In this document: one piece after another, positions 1 to 11,711 of the stretch
Position numbering within the stretch: the stretch's first letter is position 1
How the letters are laid out: each line of letters opens with the position of its first letter
DNA from: Sequoia sempervirens
Taxonomy: Eukaryota; Streptophyta; Pinopsida; Cupressales; Cupressaceae
Length of the DNA: 64,000 nucleotides
NCBI GenBank assembly: GCA_007258455.2
Contig: VDFB02193867.1
Span: 525,512,189 to 525,576,188, forward strand
Direction: 5' to 3'
Notes under the pieces: model-generated
Told to the model about the DNA's origin: nothing
Databases searched by the model: none
The model's input: the letters and a program-made list of their open reading frames with translations, nothing else
Program-made: the position numbers and the translations under genes

Positions 1-1147
1 GCATCACGTTCCATAATGAATTCCTTGGTGAAGTCGAGTGGCCGAATCTTGGAGTTGTACACATAAGCGTCCTTGATTTCTCAAATGTTGTATTGGCCCG
101 GACTGGATTCCAATGAAAAAAATCCTTCTTCAATAGAGTGGTGAGGGGTGTTGATATACGCCCATAATTATTCACAAATATTCTATAGTACCCTATCAAT
201 CCCAAGAAATCCCTCAGTTTCTTAATGGTTTTTGGAATAGGTCATTCCATGATAGCCTTAATTTTGTTAGGGTCCACCTTTACTCCTTCATGTGAAACTA
301 TGTGTCCCAAATACTCCACCTCTGTAAGACCAAAAGCACACTTGGATGGCTTAGCATAGAGTTTATGATCTTCAAGTATTTGTAATGCTTGGTCTACATG
401 TTGCAAATGTTCTTCCCAAGTCTTGTTGTAAATCAATATATCATCAAAGAATACTAACACAAACTTTCTCAAGAACTTCTTAAAAATGCAATTCATCAAA
501 CTTTGGAATGTAGATGGTGCATTGGTAAGACCAAATGGCATCACCAAAAATTCATAATGACCATCATGAGTCTGAAATGATGTCTTACAACTATCTTCCT
601 CCTTAATCCGAATTTGGTGATAACCAGATCTAAGATCTAATTTGGTAAAAAACACAGCTCCATTTAATTCATCTAGCAAATCGTCAATGACTGAAATTGG
701 AAACTTATCTTTAATGGTGTACATGTTGAGCACTCTATAATCTGGACACATGTGCCAAGTATCATCCTTCTTATGTACCATCACCATCGGCGAGGAATAA
801 GCACTTTGGCTATGCCTGATGATTCCTGCCTCTAGCATCTCTTCAACAATTTTTTCTATCTCACTCTTTTGTATGTGTTGATACCTATAAGGCTTGATGT
901 TCGGTGGTTGGCTCCCTAGGACTAACTAGATGGCATGATCATGATCCCTCTTAGGAGGAATTCCTTTAGGCATATCTCCAAGAACAACTGAGTGACGATC
1001 AATTATAGCTTGCAAATCTGGATGAGTAGGAGTAATAGATTGAGAGACTACTAATGAACATAGTTGGGCCACAAATCCATCCACTCCTTTCTTAAGCAAC
1101 TTTTGCATTTGATGAGAGCTTACCATTTGTGGAGATTTTTCCTTCAA
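1..1147 (-). pseudogene. pol: Gypsy reverse transcriptase (partial)
   Basis: The open stretch 838-242 encodes most RT blocks: [52 protein letters not shown], the catalytic FFDDILIY (about 455-432; the usual YVDD/FMDD is FFDD here) and [16 protein letters not shown] linker from 1147 (ending KGIPPKRDHDHAI) leads into the fingers across a stop at about 928. Below 242 the frame continues through the typical thumb motif (LRDFLGLIGYYR) with stops. RT would copy element RNA into cDNA. The catalytic aspartates remain but the reading frame is broken. Confidence 0.9.
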
Positions 1148-1640
1148 CCCCCTTAGCTCTACTAGCCTTCCTTCTGATTGAAATCCTCATGAATAGTTCT
1201 TGGAAGTTCATCTCAATTGTTCCTAATGTAGTAAGCCATTGTACTCCCAAAACAATATCTGCTGCACCCATGGATATCATACATTAGAATTATCAAGTTG
1301 ATAATCTCCATGGATAATTTAATGCTATGACACTTCCTAACAACTAAGCGTACCACCATGCAATCAAGACTTGAAACTCTAGAGCTAGATATATGAAACA
1401 ATTTAGGCGAGTATTAGCTAACTTTTGTTGATGAAATTATGAGTACTACATTCGATCAACTTGTTATACCAGCTTCTTTAGGAACCCCACCACCTTGAGA
1501 GTTTGTGGAGCACGAAACCTGAGAGTGCATGACAAGAATGATTGGTTGAGAATCATGTGATTCCTCATTTGACTCCCTTTCATCTTCTAGTATGGGTTCC
1601 TCCTCTTCTTCCTCATTAGGACCTTCAATATAAAACAATT
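1092..1640 (-). pseudogene. Gypsy retropepsin (aspartic protease) remnant
   Basis: Minus-strand translation shows an STHNFI motif near 1430-1410, which normally follows the catalytic Asp-Ser-Gly. Here the preceding residues read LIEC, so the catalytic triad is lost. About 45 codons later ADIVLGVQWLTTLG (about 1270-1225) is the conserved C-terminal flap region of plant gypsy proteases. The order between gag and RT supports the call. Frameshifts and stops break it into several frames. Confidence 0.7.
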
Positions 1641-2570
1641 TCTTTTCACTACATTTATGTCCTTGACTATTTTGCTATCACAATTGAAACACAAGCCTTT
1701 TGCTCTTTTCTCCTCAATTTGTTGTGGAGTCAACTTAGTAGGTTGTGTTGAATATCCTTTCTCTCTTGTCACATTAGCCCCTTGCTTCTTAGGAATCAAA
1801 TATTTCTCCTCTACCTGCGTGCTAAGATAAAAGACTCATTTATGGAACTAGGGCTAAACATGCGTACCTCATGTTGAATGTGATCCTTGAGACCACCCAA
1901 GAATAAGTCATTCAATTTTTCCTCCGTAATTGAATCCACCCTTAAAGATAGATTTTGGAATTGCTGAATATAATCCTTAACTGATCCTATTTGTTGAAGT
2001 TTAGCTAGTTAGCTGAAGAAGTTGTCTGTGACGCTCTTGCTATAATGTGCTTGGAGTTCCTCTGTAAAAATTGACCATGAAGCAGTGAGCCTTTTTACCT
2101 CAATGAGTGCAAAAACGATACCAAATGAATTGATCTGGTTCTAAATATAAGGAAGCCATCGTGACCTTTTGTCCATTTGGGATTTGGTGTACTTCAAAAA
2201 AATTCTCCATTTGGTTTATCCATGTTAGAGGATCCTTACCATCGAACTTGTGCATATCCACCTTTGGAAATAAATTCCTAGATCCCATAGGAGTACTAAA
2301 GCTTGTGTTGGTAGTAGCTGACCTAGAATTTTCACCTTGGCTGCTTGAGAACTCCTTTCTTTATTCAGCTATGTAGGTGCTTAACATGTTTCGCATGTCC
2401 GACATATCTCCTCTTAGGTCAAACATATCCATCTTAATTGAGGAAATTTATTCATTGACCTTATTTATTTCTTCATTATGAGTAATATCCTTGATTGTTT
2501 CACCATCCTTATCAGGAGTCTTCCCTGGAGTGACAACATTCTTTTTACCCCTTGTTGCAGGCCCTATCAT
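1640..2570 (-). pseudogene. gag: Gypsy gag, decayed
   Basis: A start is possible at 2570 (MIGPATRGKKN). In-frame stops follow near 2450 and 2365. The best conserved stretch (about 2290-2100) reads KVDMHKFDGKDPLTW and continues with a hydrophobic segment ending in LYLEPDQFIWY, the classic core of plant Ty3/gypsy Gag. Near 1700 the reading contains GLCFNCDSK, the start of a CCHC zinc knuckle whose His/Cys half is degenerate (KRNC only). Gag would coat the element RNA in cytoplasmic particles; this copy cannot do so. Confidence 0.8.
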
Positions 2571-2918
2571 GATGGAAACCACTAATATTGAAATAAATCA
2601 CACAAATGAAACTTAAATTCTCTAAAAATTTTACTGTAATCTCCTTTTGTATGTCTTCAAAAACCCAATAAAAATTAGACTCCAATTCAACAATATGTGC
2701 GAGATATGTAGATTCCAAAAAAAATAGTGTAGAAACCCTAATTCTGCAATAATTCGCTTAATTCTATTCCAATTATTCTGAAATATGGACTGTAGCTTCT
2801 TCAATATGTTTTTCAAAAACCCTTTAAAAATTAGAAAAAAATTCAACAAAATCTGAAAGATATGCTCTTCCCAAAATCGCCTCCAAAATTGAGAAAAACC
2901 TTGCCTCTATGGTGCCAA

Positions 2919-2936
2919 GATCATGCTCTGATACCA
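2919..2936 (-). promoter_or_regulatory. Primer binding site, initiator Met tRNA type
   Basis: The minus strand reads TGGTATCAGAGC followed by ATGATC, directly next to the LTR. TGGTATCAGAGC is the complement of the 3' end of plant initiator methionine tRNA, the usual primer for copia and many gypsy elements. It fixes the orientation of the element. Confidence 0.85.
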
Positions 2937-2938
2937 CT

Positions 2939-3237
2939 TGTTATGAAATAACTTGCACAATAGAAGAATATGATATGAAATATGCTGCAAATACTTGATA
3001 ATAACTGAGAATAACAAGCCACTTTCAGGGGGAAAACCTCCAAATATCTCTAATGAGAACACACTTCACAACTTGATGATGAAATAAGATTCACAACCTC
3101 CTATATATACCTATTTATGCCAAGGATATCACCTAGGCCGACTTAGACACACCTATATAAGACTTAGGCCGACCTAAAAAACTAAATAACAATATACTAA
3201 TGATAATATGACTTAATAGAGAGTTAAGATAGCCACA
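2939..3237 (-). repeat. 5' LTR of the left gypsy element (outer edge approximate)
   Basis: The inner edge is fixed by the primer site: on plus the LTR starts TGTTATGAAATAAC at 2939, two bases beyond it. The outer edge is placed at the CA dinucleotide at 3236-3237 and is a guess, because the partner LTR is outside the window. The length of about 300 bp would be short for a gypsy element. TATA-like runs occur inside (for example CTATATATAC near 3101). Confidence 0.5.
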
Positions 3238-3289
3238 GGTCGACTATTCATAACCCGATGTACAATATTATTAAGGGCGTAGCACCCAC

Positions 3290-3551
3290 TCTCACCCACC
3301 CTCTTCCACTCTCTCCCACTCTCTCCCTCCCTCTCTCCCACTCTCTCCCACTCTCTACAACTCTCTCCAACTCTGTCCCACTCTATCCCACTCCTCCAAC
3401 TCCCTCCCACTCTCTCTGTCCCTCTCCCACCCTCTCCCACACTCTCTCTCCCTCTCTCCCACTCTCCCACTCTCTCCAACTCTCTCCCACTCTCTCCAAC
3501 TCTCTCCCGTGCTCTCCCTCCCTCTCTCCCACTCTCTCCCACTCTCTCCCC
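3290..3551. repeat. CT-rich low-complexity tract (CTCTCCCA units)
   Basis: Almost pure pyrimidine sequence with irregular units such as CTCTCCCACT and CTCTCCAACT repeated over about 260 bp. The opposite strand is GA/GGGA rich, like the tract at 45661-47150. Long open frames here are a by-product of the repeat. Confidence 0.9.
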
Positions 3552-3688
3552 TATACCCTTATAACCCTCTACCCTAAACCCTTAACCCTTACCCTAAACC
3601 CTAAACCCTTTAACCTGTAACCTAAATCCTTAACCCTTAACCCTTAAACCCTCTACCGTACACCCTAAACCCTAAACCATTAACCCTT
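3552..3688 (-). repeat. Degenerate interstitial telomere-like repeats (CCCTAAA)
   Basis: Imperfect units CCCTAAACC, CCCTTAACC and CCCTCTACC follow the CT-rich tract without a gap. The perfect unit CCCTAAA is the plant telomere C-strand. The tract is short and mixed, so it is an interstitial telomeric sequence, not a chromosome end. Confidence 0.85.
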
Positions 3689-4015
3689 AGTTCTATGTGT
3701 ATACAAATTGGATATCCAATTTGAATCGGATTTCTGATTTATAGAACTAAAATCATACTGTTAGAAAACATTTTAAATTTTTTTTCAAATAAGATATCAG
3801 ATATCATATTATAATGGATATCAAATTTTTGGGCCACAGAAAAACCCCATGTGGACCATTTTGTGCATTCCAACAGACCCTACATTCTATTTGCAGGCTT
3901 TGCAGGCGACAAACACATGGTTTTAGACAGGAAGAGACAAAGATCAAATTTTTGGAGTATCTTCTACTCAAATTTTTCATAAGAAATGATTTTCTAGCAT
4001 CTTTTATGAGGTATA

Positions 4016-6560
4016 ATGGGGAGCAACAGTCATCAAAAGAAAAAACATAAGAAAAGACTTACAAAAGAACAAATTGAAGCATATAGACAAAGAAATAGAG
4101 AAGGTCATAGGAAAAGAAGACAAGGTATGTTAAATATTAGTGAACCTTACCCCTATGGTCTTTCAAGTGAAGAGGAAATTGAATATGTTGAAGGTGAAAA
4201 TTTCAAGGTGAAAATGTTGGAATTGAAGATGTTGAACATGATATTCAAACTGGGAATGAAAATATTGAATTTGATAATGAAAATGTTCAAGGTGAAAATG
4301 TTGGATTTGAAGATGTTGAACATGATATTGAAATTGGGAATGAAAATATTTAAATTGATAATGAAAATGTTCAAGGTGAAAATGTTGGATTTGAAGATGT
4401 TGAACATGATATTGAAATTGGGAATGAAAATATTGAAATTGATAATGAAAATGTTCAAGGCGAAAATGTTGGATTTGAAGATGTTGATCATAATATTGAA
4501 ATTGGGAATGAAATTATTCAAATTGATATTGAAAACATGTTCATGGTGAAAATGTTGGAAATGAAGATTTTGAACATAATATAGAAGCAATTGTAAATTA
4601 TGTTTCACTGGATTATATGAGAAATGAAGAACCTTGTGTGGAAGAAAGACATATTCCAAATTCAAGACCTTCAAGAACCCCTAAATGGTTACTTGAAATT
4701 GATGAGAACATTATAAACAATTTTGAAGGCAAGAGATCAACACGAACTGTTTAGTTGTGGGCTAGAAGACTTTTCAACCAATATTTTAGCAAAAAGACAT
4801 TGACTGAGCAATGTAAACTTTTTGTACAATTGCTGAAGATGCAAAAGATGAGACCTTTGCTAGCCAAATTGAAGATTCGTTGAACAAGAAGACCAAAAAA
4901 AATTCTATTATTGTCAAAAATCTTTTTAATGCTCTCAAGTCTATTGGAAAAAATAACAAGGAAAAGGATAAGAGAGCTGCTCAGACAGTCAAATGTTACA
5001 ACCGCCTTAGTAAGCCATCAATTGAAAAAGGCTCATTTTATGAGACAAACTCATATTGATTTTGACATATATCATAAAACTTTGGATAGAGCACTCACAA
5101 GAAGAGAAATAATAGATGATCCTCTTCAAAATGATACACAGGCTTTTGTCGGGAGGCTTCCACGTGTTGATAAGAAGCTAACTGATAATGTAAAGCAGGT
5201 AATCTAGCAATTTTGGCATGATAACTCTAGAGTATCACCCAATGCAAAGGATGTTTTAAAGTTAAGAATTGGCAATCGAGACTGTACACCGAATCCTAAA
5301 CATTTCTTGGAACCAAGCCAAACAATGTTGTTCAAAAAATTTATTGAAACACATCCAAATATGGAAATATCACAAAGGACTTTTGAAGGTTTGAAGCCAT
5401 TTTATTGTGTGCCTCGTAAGATTTGTAATACTTGTTGTTGAAAATACCATCTAGAGTATTCAATGTACCATGAGCTATTATGCTATATCCATTGTACTTT
5501 GCATACTAATGAAATGTTGCAGGAGTGTGGTGCAATGCATCTTTCAAAATCATCAAGGGACTTACTAGATCTATTTTTATGTTCTAGAGATGATGGTTGC
5601 TTTTTCTATAGAAATTATTGTTTAAATGCGAAGTGCTCACAATGTGGTGGCTTGTCAAAGTTTATTCAATGTTTTCATGAGAGTCTTGAACATGAATTTG
5701 GAAAGAAGCTTGTTGAGAAAAAGAGATATGAGATAGTCAAATATACTTTGCAGAGTGGAGGTGAAGGTTCTAGATGTGAGTTGGTTACAAAAGAATGCAG
5801 TGTTGCTGATTTTATTCCAGATTTTAAGGACAATATTTTCTACAAGTATGCAAGGCATAGTCATAGGTCTCAGTGGTTGGATCAACAATTTAGGATGAGT
5901 AAGGACTCTTTTTCGATTGGCACTATTATGTCAGTGGTTGATTTTGTAGAAAACTACACATTGCAACCACAAAATGAGGTACAATCTTAATATTACAATT
6001 CCATTTAAATTTCTATTTTTGCCCACATAATGTTTAGACATGCACCTGATAGTACAAAGGAGGATCGAAAGATAATCAGAGAGTATCATTTTTATATGAG
6101 TGATGATAGATCTCACTCATCTGAGTATGTCCAACATTGTTTTGAGAATTTTTTTGAGTTCTTGCAAGAGCATGATATAACACTGGTCCAACATCTCATT
6201 TGGTCAAATAATTGCATAGGCTAATTCATGAATGCTCGTATGTTTTATTGGTTGAGTAGAATGCATGTAGAGAGGGGTCTACCTCATATTTGGAGTTTTT
6301 TTGAAGATGGACATGGGAAAGGGGAGCATGATGGAGTAGGTGCATGCGTAAAGAGAGCTCTAGTTAAGGAGTAATTGAAGATTTCAGGAGCAAAATTCAG
6401 TGATGCACGTTCTATTGTTGATTGGTGTAGATCAACATTGTCATAGGGAGGGACACTTGATTCAACAGTGCACATATTCTTTTGGTTGGTTGAGGAGGGT
6501 GTAGTGGGAGGTAGATTGGATTGTCATAGCCTCACATTGAGAGTCTGTAAACATCATGGT
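4016..6560 (+). pseudogene. DDE-type transposase-like gene, decayed
   Basis: Begins MGSNSHQKKKHKKRLTKEQ (basic), then an acidic 28-residue repeat region, then a Cys-rich central part (5340-5660, with CSQCGG at about 5635). From 5463 one frame runs, with stops, to about 6560. Its conserved blocks are VVDFVENYTLQPQNEVQS (about 5935-5988), FYMSDDRSHSSEYVQHCF (about 6090-6143), WSNNCIG*FMNARMFYWL (about 6201-6254) and EDGHGKGEHDGVGACVKRAL (about 6302-6361). A spaced Asp / S-D-x-C-x-G-Q-F / H-G-K-G-x-x-D-G-x-G order is, as I recall it, typical of a eukaryotic DDE transposase group; the second Asp is Asn here. There is a frameshift near 4200 and stops near 4752, 5205, 5439, 5988, 6223 and 6373. Superfamily is uncertain; a Sola-like assignment is only suggested by 4-bp target duplications of related termini. 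Confidence 0.65.
4190..4545 (+). repeat. 84-bp coding tandem repeat in the transposase N-terminus
   Basis: About four imperfect units with period 84 bp (successive AATGTTCAAGG motifs near 4280, 4364 and 4448). In the likely original frame each encodes 28 residues around QGENVGFEDVEHDIE and IGNENIEIDN, strongly acidic. Because 84 is a multiple of three, copy-number change keeps the frame. The open frames in the other phase (rich in KM and NMI) are shadows of this repeat. Confidence 0.85.
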
Positions 6561-7108
6561 TTCTGAGAAATAGCCCTTCAAAGATTGTTTCCTTTTAGCA
6601 CTTTGGACTCTAAAGGAAAATCATCGGTCCAATGTAGCTCAGAGTGATTCAGCATATTTAGGTTCAAAAGAGGACCATCCCTAGAGTAAATGTACCCATC
6701 TGGATGTGTTGGAATACTCTGTTTGGTCGTACAAGTTGTTGAAAGAAAGTTGCACCACTTTGCAACTTTACATTGCTTGCATCTAACAGCTTTTCCCTCA
6801 ACTGAAAACTTGCCACCACAGGAAAATGCCTTCAAGATAGCAAAAACATAGACAGGTTATTGTAGATGGGCCAAACACAATCTAATAACCTCAAATGGAG
6901 AGTTTGTAAACATCACGGTTTCTGAGAAATAGCCCTTCAAAGATTGTTTCCTTTTAGCACTTTGGACTCTAAAGGGAAATTGCTGGTCCAATGTAGCTCG
7001 AAGTGATTTAGCATATTTGGGTGCAAAAGAGGACTATCCCTAGTGTAAACGTACCCATCTAGAGGTGTTGGAATATTTTTTTTAGTTGTACAAGTTGCTG
7101 AATGAAAC
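6520..7108. repeat. Direct duplication, two copies of about 220 bp, period about 360 bp
   Basis: Copy 1 (about 6520-6747) and copy 2 (about 6880-7108) share long near-identical runs, for example TTTCTGAGAAATAGCCCTTC and TAGCACTTTGGACTCTAAAG. They overlap the 3' end of the transposase reading frame and lie downstream of it. Each gives a similar 70-85 residue minus-strand open frame, but nothing marks these as genes. The plus frame could be the decayed transposase C-terminus. Confidence 0.8.
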
Positions 7109-7109
7109 T

Positions 7110-8850
7110 CACACAATAAGAATACCACATTTTTTTGGGTGCATTTTTTGAGTTTTTTCAATATTTTTCAAAATTGTTTGTTGTTGTATGGACTGTACAT
7201 ACCCAATCATGCTTTGAAATATTTATAGGTTGAATTTTTATGAGTTTTCTTTGATTTGAACTTGTTTTGGAGTTCTAATCTTCTATTTTGTGAGAGAAAT
7301 TCAAAAAAATACTGTGTATACCCTATTTTTCCTTTTGTGAAGGGTTTGAAAGTAAAATAATGAGTTTTTGACCAATCCACCCATTGTTTTCTCCTATAAC
7401 TCGGTGGATTGGTGAAAAATGTATTAGTATAGATTTTTCAATGCATTTATATTAGAATAAAGCTTTCTTGTGGTGATTGTGTGATGCCCTAGGGCTGGAA
7501 ATGCAAATTTTCCCTTGAAAAGTGATGGTTTTGAAGTGTTTTTCAATGAAATGTTGATGAAGTTGAGTTTGTAAGCATTGAAAATGTCAAGTTAGACCAT
7601 ATGAAAGGTGTTTGGACCATTGATTTGTTTATTCAATCCTGGGAATGAAGATTTTGACAAAACCCTTATTTTTGCATTAGAAAAAGATGGGTTTTTTGTG
7701 TTGGGAGTGTTTCTGACTATACAGGTGCAAACTAGTGGTGGATTCTATGGTTTTGTGCCATTTAATTTTATTCCTCAAGGTTTAAAGGTGATTGGATAAT
7801 TTTGAAGGGTTATTCCTTTGTTAAATTGACCTCTTTTCCTTGATTTTTCCATGGTGAGTGTATTGGAAGTCTAAATTGGTCCAAAGGAGTTGTATTTTAT
7901 CTTGAAGTATGTTGTGTATGTCCTTAATGGGTGTCTAAATCCATAATTTAATTGACAAGTCTTTTGGGAAAGTTGGGTGAAGAGTCCCTTGAAGCTGTTT
8001 GGCACTACTAGTAGAAAGAATGTACCTGACAAGTGGAATTGTGAAGTTCTTTTGAATTTGATTTGGATTTTGGGTTTATCATCTTGTATTTTCCATTTTA
8101 AGATGATCTCCACCCTGGTTCTGCATCATTTATGACAAAAATCAAGATTGTTTGGGGTGTTCTTGTGAAGATCAAGTGTTTAAAGGGCACTCACTTTGTG
8201 AAAGAGGGCTAATTCACTAGCCTAGGACAAGGGTATGTTATTGGTTCTCAAAATTGGTCCAAAGGAGTCAAGGGTAGTTTTCATATATGTTTTCACCCCC
8301 ACTCTACATCAATCCATAGCTTGTTTGAAAGCACTTGTTTTAGACTTTTAGCCATAACAACAAGCTAGTGAACTGTTTGATAAAAAGCCTTGGTACACAT
8401 GTATACAAAATGTGATAGCATAGACAAGGAAATGAACTATTTGAAAAAATGCCTCAAAGAAATGTGGTCTCATAAAATTCCATGACGATAAAATGCAATT
8501 GACAACTACTCCTAGTTATTAGTTATGTAATGTGAAGTAATTGCATAACTACTTAGGTTGACTTTGTAAATTTAACTATATTGTAATTGAATTTTTTTCA
8601 TCTATCAGCATCTAGTTGTTAGTTATGCAATGTGAAGTAATGCTTTGAGTTTGAAAGATGTGCAATGCAATGTAATCAGCAATATGAATATAAACTACAT
8701 AATACAACCAAATTCCTTTTTATGCTATTGTACATTGATATTTAACCATTGCTCACTTGATTAAATTTTCAAAGAGTTTAATCATGCACATGAGGAAGAA
8801 ATTAAATTTTTATTTTCAACTTCTATATATCAAATTATCCAATAATCTTG
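7110..8850. other. AT-rich spacer between the two transposon genes, no gene seen
   Basis: No conserved protein motif on either strand. Two small local duplications occur: an AAATTGGTCCAAAGGAGT motif near 7875 and 8250, and a TTAGTTATGTAATGTGAAGT motif near 8519 and 8616. It could hold introns or untranslated sequence of either neighbour. Confidence 0.5.
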
Positions 8851-8859
8851 AGTGTATCT

Positions 8860-11042
8860 CCATATTCAAAAATGGCATCAACGCCAACTAAAACAAAGTT
8901 TTACAAAATATGGCATATTCCATCTCGATGTCTATTCAAAATTTACATGCCAAAATGTCTATCTCATCCTAAACTACTAGTCGATCATCAAAATGGAGCC
9001 TCTTTGAAGCACTCGTCGGCTCTGAAGGTAGCTACATAAGAAAAATTCAAACCACAGTTGAGATTAGTTATACTATATGATTTAAAATTGAATAATTAAC
9101 ATCAAAATCAATATACATTGAATTATAATTGAACTCTAAAATTGAAATCTTGATTACCTAAAATATCCATCTCTTCAAAGGGTCAGGAGTCCTAGAATAT
9201 GCCCCTCTCAAAGAACTGACCAAACCAACTTTTGTAATGTCAATCTATATATGTGAACAAAACCATAAAATTGATCCAAGTTAGCATACAATTGTTGGTA
9301 ACAGGAACCTATAAATACTAAACAAAAATTAAAATAAACACATACCTCTTTAGGTTGATCTTGTTCTTTATCTCCTTTAGGTGTTTTGACACCTCCTTGT
9401 TGAGGTGTTTCAACACATACTCTTTCAAGTGTTCCAATACTTACTCCTTCAGGTGTTGTGGCAATTGTCAACAATGACGTATAGCTCATAGCTGCCTATA
9501 CATAAAAATAAAAAGTACATATGAAACTACCAATCTATGTCGATGTATGTATAATCAATATAAGATCTTAAAAATCTTAATTCAATCAAATTTGAGTTCA
9601 ATTACCTTCCCCTTATCTAACATTGCACTTCCATAATCTGGACAAGGTTGCACCTTGCTCGCACTAGGTATTTCCTACAAGAGGAAAATAAGATAAACAT
9701 ATAAGTTATTATATAATTTCATTAATGACAATTCAAATGACAAGCACGTATATAATAAAAAAATGTAAACGACTGAGTGTGAAAATATATACTCTGTGTG
9801 TGTCAAGGCCAAATGAAATGGCCCTAAGGGTGTAATCAGTCACTTGTGTGAGCTCCTCCTCAAACATCAACTGTTAAATAGACCATGGAAATAATTATTA
9901 GTACTTTATACTATCTCTTATTAATATTCATTTAAAAACAAATTCAAGTTATGAATTTACAACTTAAATCTTACTTGTGTCACTATTCCAACATCCCCCT
10001 ATCTAGCAGAAGAGGACTCTGTAGGGTGCACTCCACTCCCCCGCGTCTGATCTATAATGTCCACATCATGGAGGTCATAATTATAAGTTTCCAAGGGATG
10101 CTCGACGGGTTGTACAAGAGGACCCAAGCATATCTGGTGGCACATAGAGAAAGTATGTGGCACACAAATATGTGGACCTGATGAGGATGATGCAACAACA
10201 CTCAAGCCATCACCAACATCAACAGAATGTGGCTGAGCTACTGTAGAAGCATGCAAAACCAAAAGACCACTCAAAGAGTGCATAGCCTAGATAGTTTTTT
10301 TGGTTGCATCCTACATAATATTTGGATGATATACTAGAGGTGGTGAAGGAAAGGGAGGAGGGGGAACATATGGGTGCAGGACTACTCTAATTGTCCCTAG
10401 TCTATCATGGGGCATACCTCCACCGACTCGCTGGAAGGGTTTAATGTCAAAGTAATTGACATGATGCCCTAACACAAACTTAGCATATAATTTTTTAATA
10501 AATTAAAATGGTATATCACAATTGTTGTTCGATGGTTTACCAAAAACCATACACCAATGATGCCAAAAGTTATTTGCAATGTCCCTATGTGTGCACCATT
10601 TTATAGAAATTTTTGGTTTATTAACATTAATTGGCAAACCAGTGTGGGGGTTAACAAATAAAGAGGCTATTTGGGCTTTGGTTATTCCTAGATCTTTCAC
10701 ATCATCATAAGACATTCCACATGTGTAATATTCCCTCATGTCTTCTTGCCACCAATGAAAGGCATTATGTTGGGTGGAGAGGGTTTCTATATTTTTAATT
10801 ATTTCCTTCAATGTGTTTGATATCTTGGATAATTAAGGGGTTCTCATATAAACATCATAAATTCCCCTCAATTGCTACAATTTTTTACCAATTAAGTCTT
10901 CAATTGATGGTTGCAGAGGTGGTGGAGTATTTGGCATTTGTGCATTTTTATTCTCAACTGGTGGATCATTTGGAATTTGTGCATTTTAATTATCAGTTGG
11001 TGGATCATTTGGAATTTGTGCATTTTCATTCTCAGTAGCCAT
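8860..11042 (-). pseudogene. Six-exon second gene of the DNA transposon, unknown function, decayed
   Basis: Starts at 11042 (MATENENAQIPNDPP). Exon 1, 11042-9975, begins with three copies of NAQ(I/M)PN(D/T)PP and holds the conserved-looking block NAFHWWQEDMREYYTCGMSY and a segment WCTHRDIANNFWHHWCMVFG. Further exons are inferred from splice sites: 9870-9793, 9674-9606, 9495-9346, 9244-9158 and 9031 to about 8860. Donors are GT (GTAAGA, GTATAT, GTAATT, GTATGT, GTAATC) and acceptors AG. Exons 1-5 are all multiples of three, so every intron is phase 0. In-frame stops (several in exon 1, one at the end of exon 5) mark it as a pseudogene. I do not recognise the family; its position makes an accessory transposition protein plausible. 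Confidence 0.55.
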
Positions 11043-11711
11043 AATTCCTAATTAAAGTTAAAAACTAAATAATCTAATTAAAATTAGACAATATAAATGA
11101 AAATATTGTAAAAATACCCTAGTTTTTAAAAAAATCCAAAAAAAAACCTACTTTTTAACAAAAATCTATAATATTCTCTAATTTTTAATAAAAATACATA
11201 AACAACACTATTTTAAAATCAAAATCCATAAAAAACATTCATCTTTAATCAAAATCCATTCTAAACTCAAGTTTTTCATAAAAAATCAATCATAAACCCT
11301 ATTTTGAAAAAAAATTCCATAAAAAATTAATTGAAATTATACAAATTATCTAATTCAAAATTCAATCAAAGCAAAGAAAAATCCAAAATCTAACCTTTCA
11401 AAATGGATATTAGCTATAGATTAGATATCTGTTATGAGAAAAACCTCCTCACAGTGCGCCCATCGCCTACCTGTGAAGTGTAAAATGATTTTAATAGGCC
11501 CGAAATATATATATATATATTTTCCTCAAATTGGATATCCGATTTGGATCAGATATCCGATTTGAATCAGATATCTGATATGGAAATCTTGGTTTGGGCA
11601 TTGCTTTGGAGGAATGTACTAACACCTAAACCACAAAAGAGTCAACTCGACATTTTTCGCATTTTTGGGTCGATGAAAAACGTAATTTTTTCCCTATTTC
11701 CACTTTTTATC
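11043..11711. other. Subterminal region of the DNA transposon, AT-rich, no gene
   Basis: Contains an AT microsatellite (about 11507-11520) and three GATATCCGATTTG-type motifs (11530-11580) in direct and inverted order. Subterminal repeats like these often bind transposase in other DNA transposons; that role is inference here. Confidence 0.5.

Larger units (their letters stand above)
1..3237 (-). mobile_element. Ty3/gypsy LTR retrotransposon, 5' part, decayed
   Basis: Reading the minus strand from 3237 leftward gives a short LTR, a primer site matching initiator-Met tRNA, gag, retropepsin remnants and then reverse transcriptase, which runs off the window at base 1. The gag-PR-RT order is seen directly. 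RNase H, integrase and the 3' LTR must lie outside. The gag core and the Met primer site fit the chromovirus branch of Ty3/gypsy, but the diagnostic integrase end is not in view. Several in-frame stops mean it cannot make a functional polyprotein. Confidence 0.9.

Noticed and set aside
3213..3620. Open frames of about 110-120 codons on both strands
   Set aside because: They translate the CT/GA-rich repeat (Ser-Pro-Thr-Leu or Gly-Glu-Arg strings); no start context or domain.
3552..3688. A chromosome end
   Set aside because: Repeats are degenerate, short and internal; sequence continues on both sides with ordinary transposons.
3700..3830. Left terminal repeat of the DNA transposon
   Set aside because: Only subterminal-type motifs (GGATATCC, GATATCAGATATC) are present; the GGGTATGTGCAGG terminus is not.
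4153..4674. 173-codon minus-strand frame rich in Asn, Ile and Phe
   Set aside because: Shadow of the 84-bp repeat in the transposase N-terminus.
6578..7161. Two similar minus-strand frames of 74-85 codons as a duplicated gene
   Set aside because: The similarity comes from a DNA duplication; no start, splice or domain evidence, and the plus strand is the coding strand just upstream.
7608..7799. 63-codon plus-strand frame
   Set aside because: Isolated, AT-rich, no motif or conserved neighbour.
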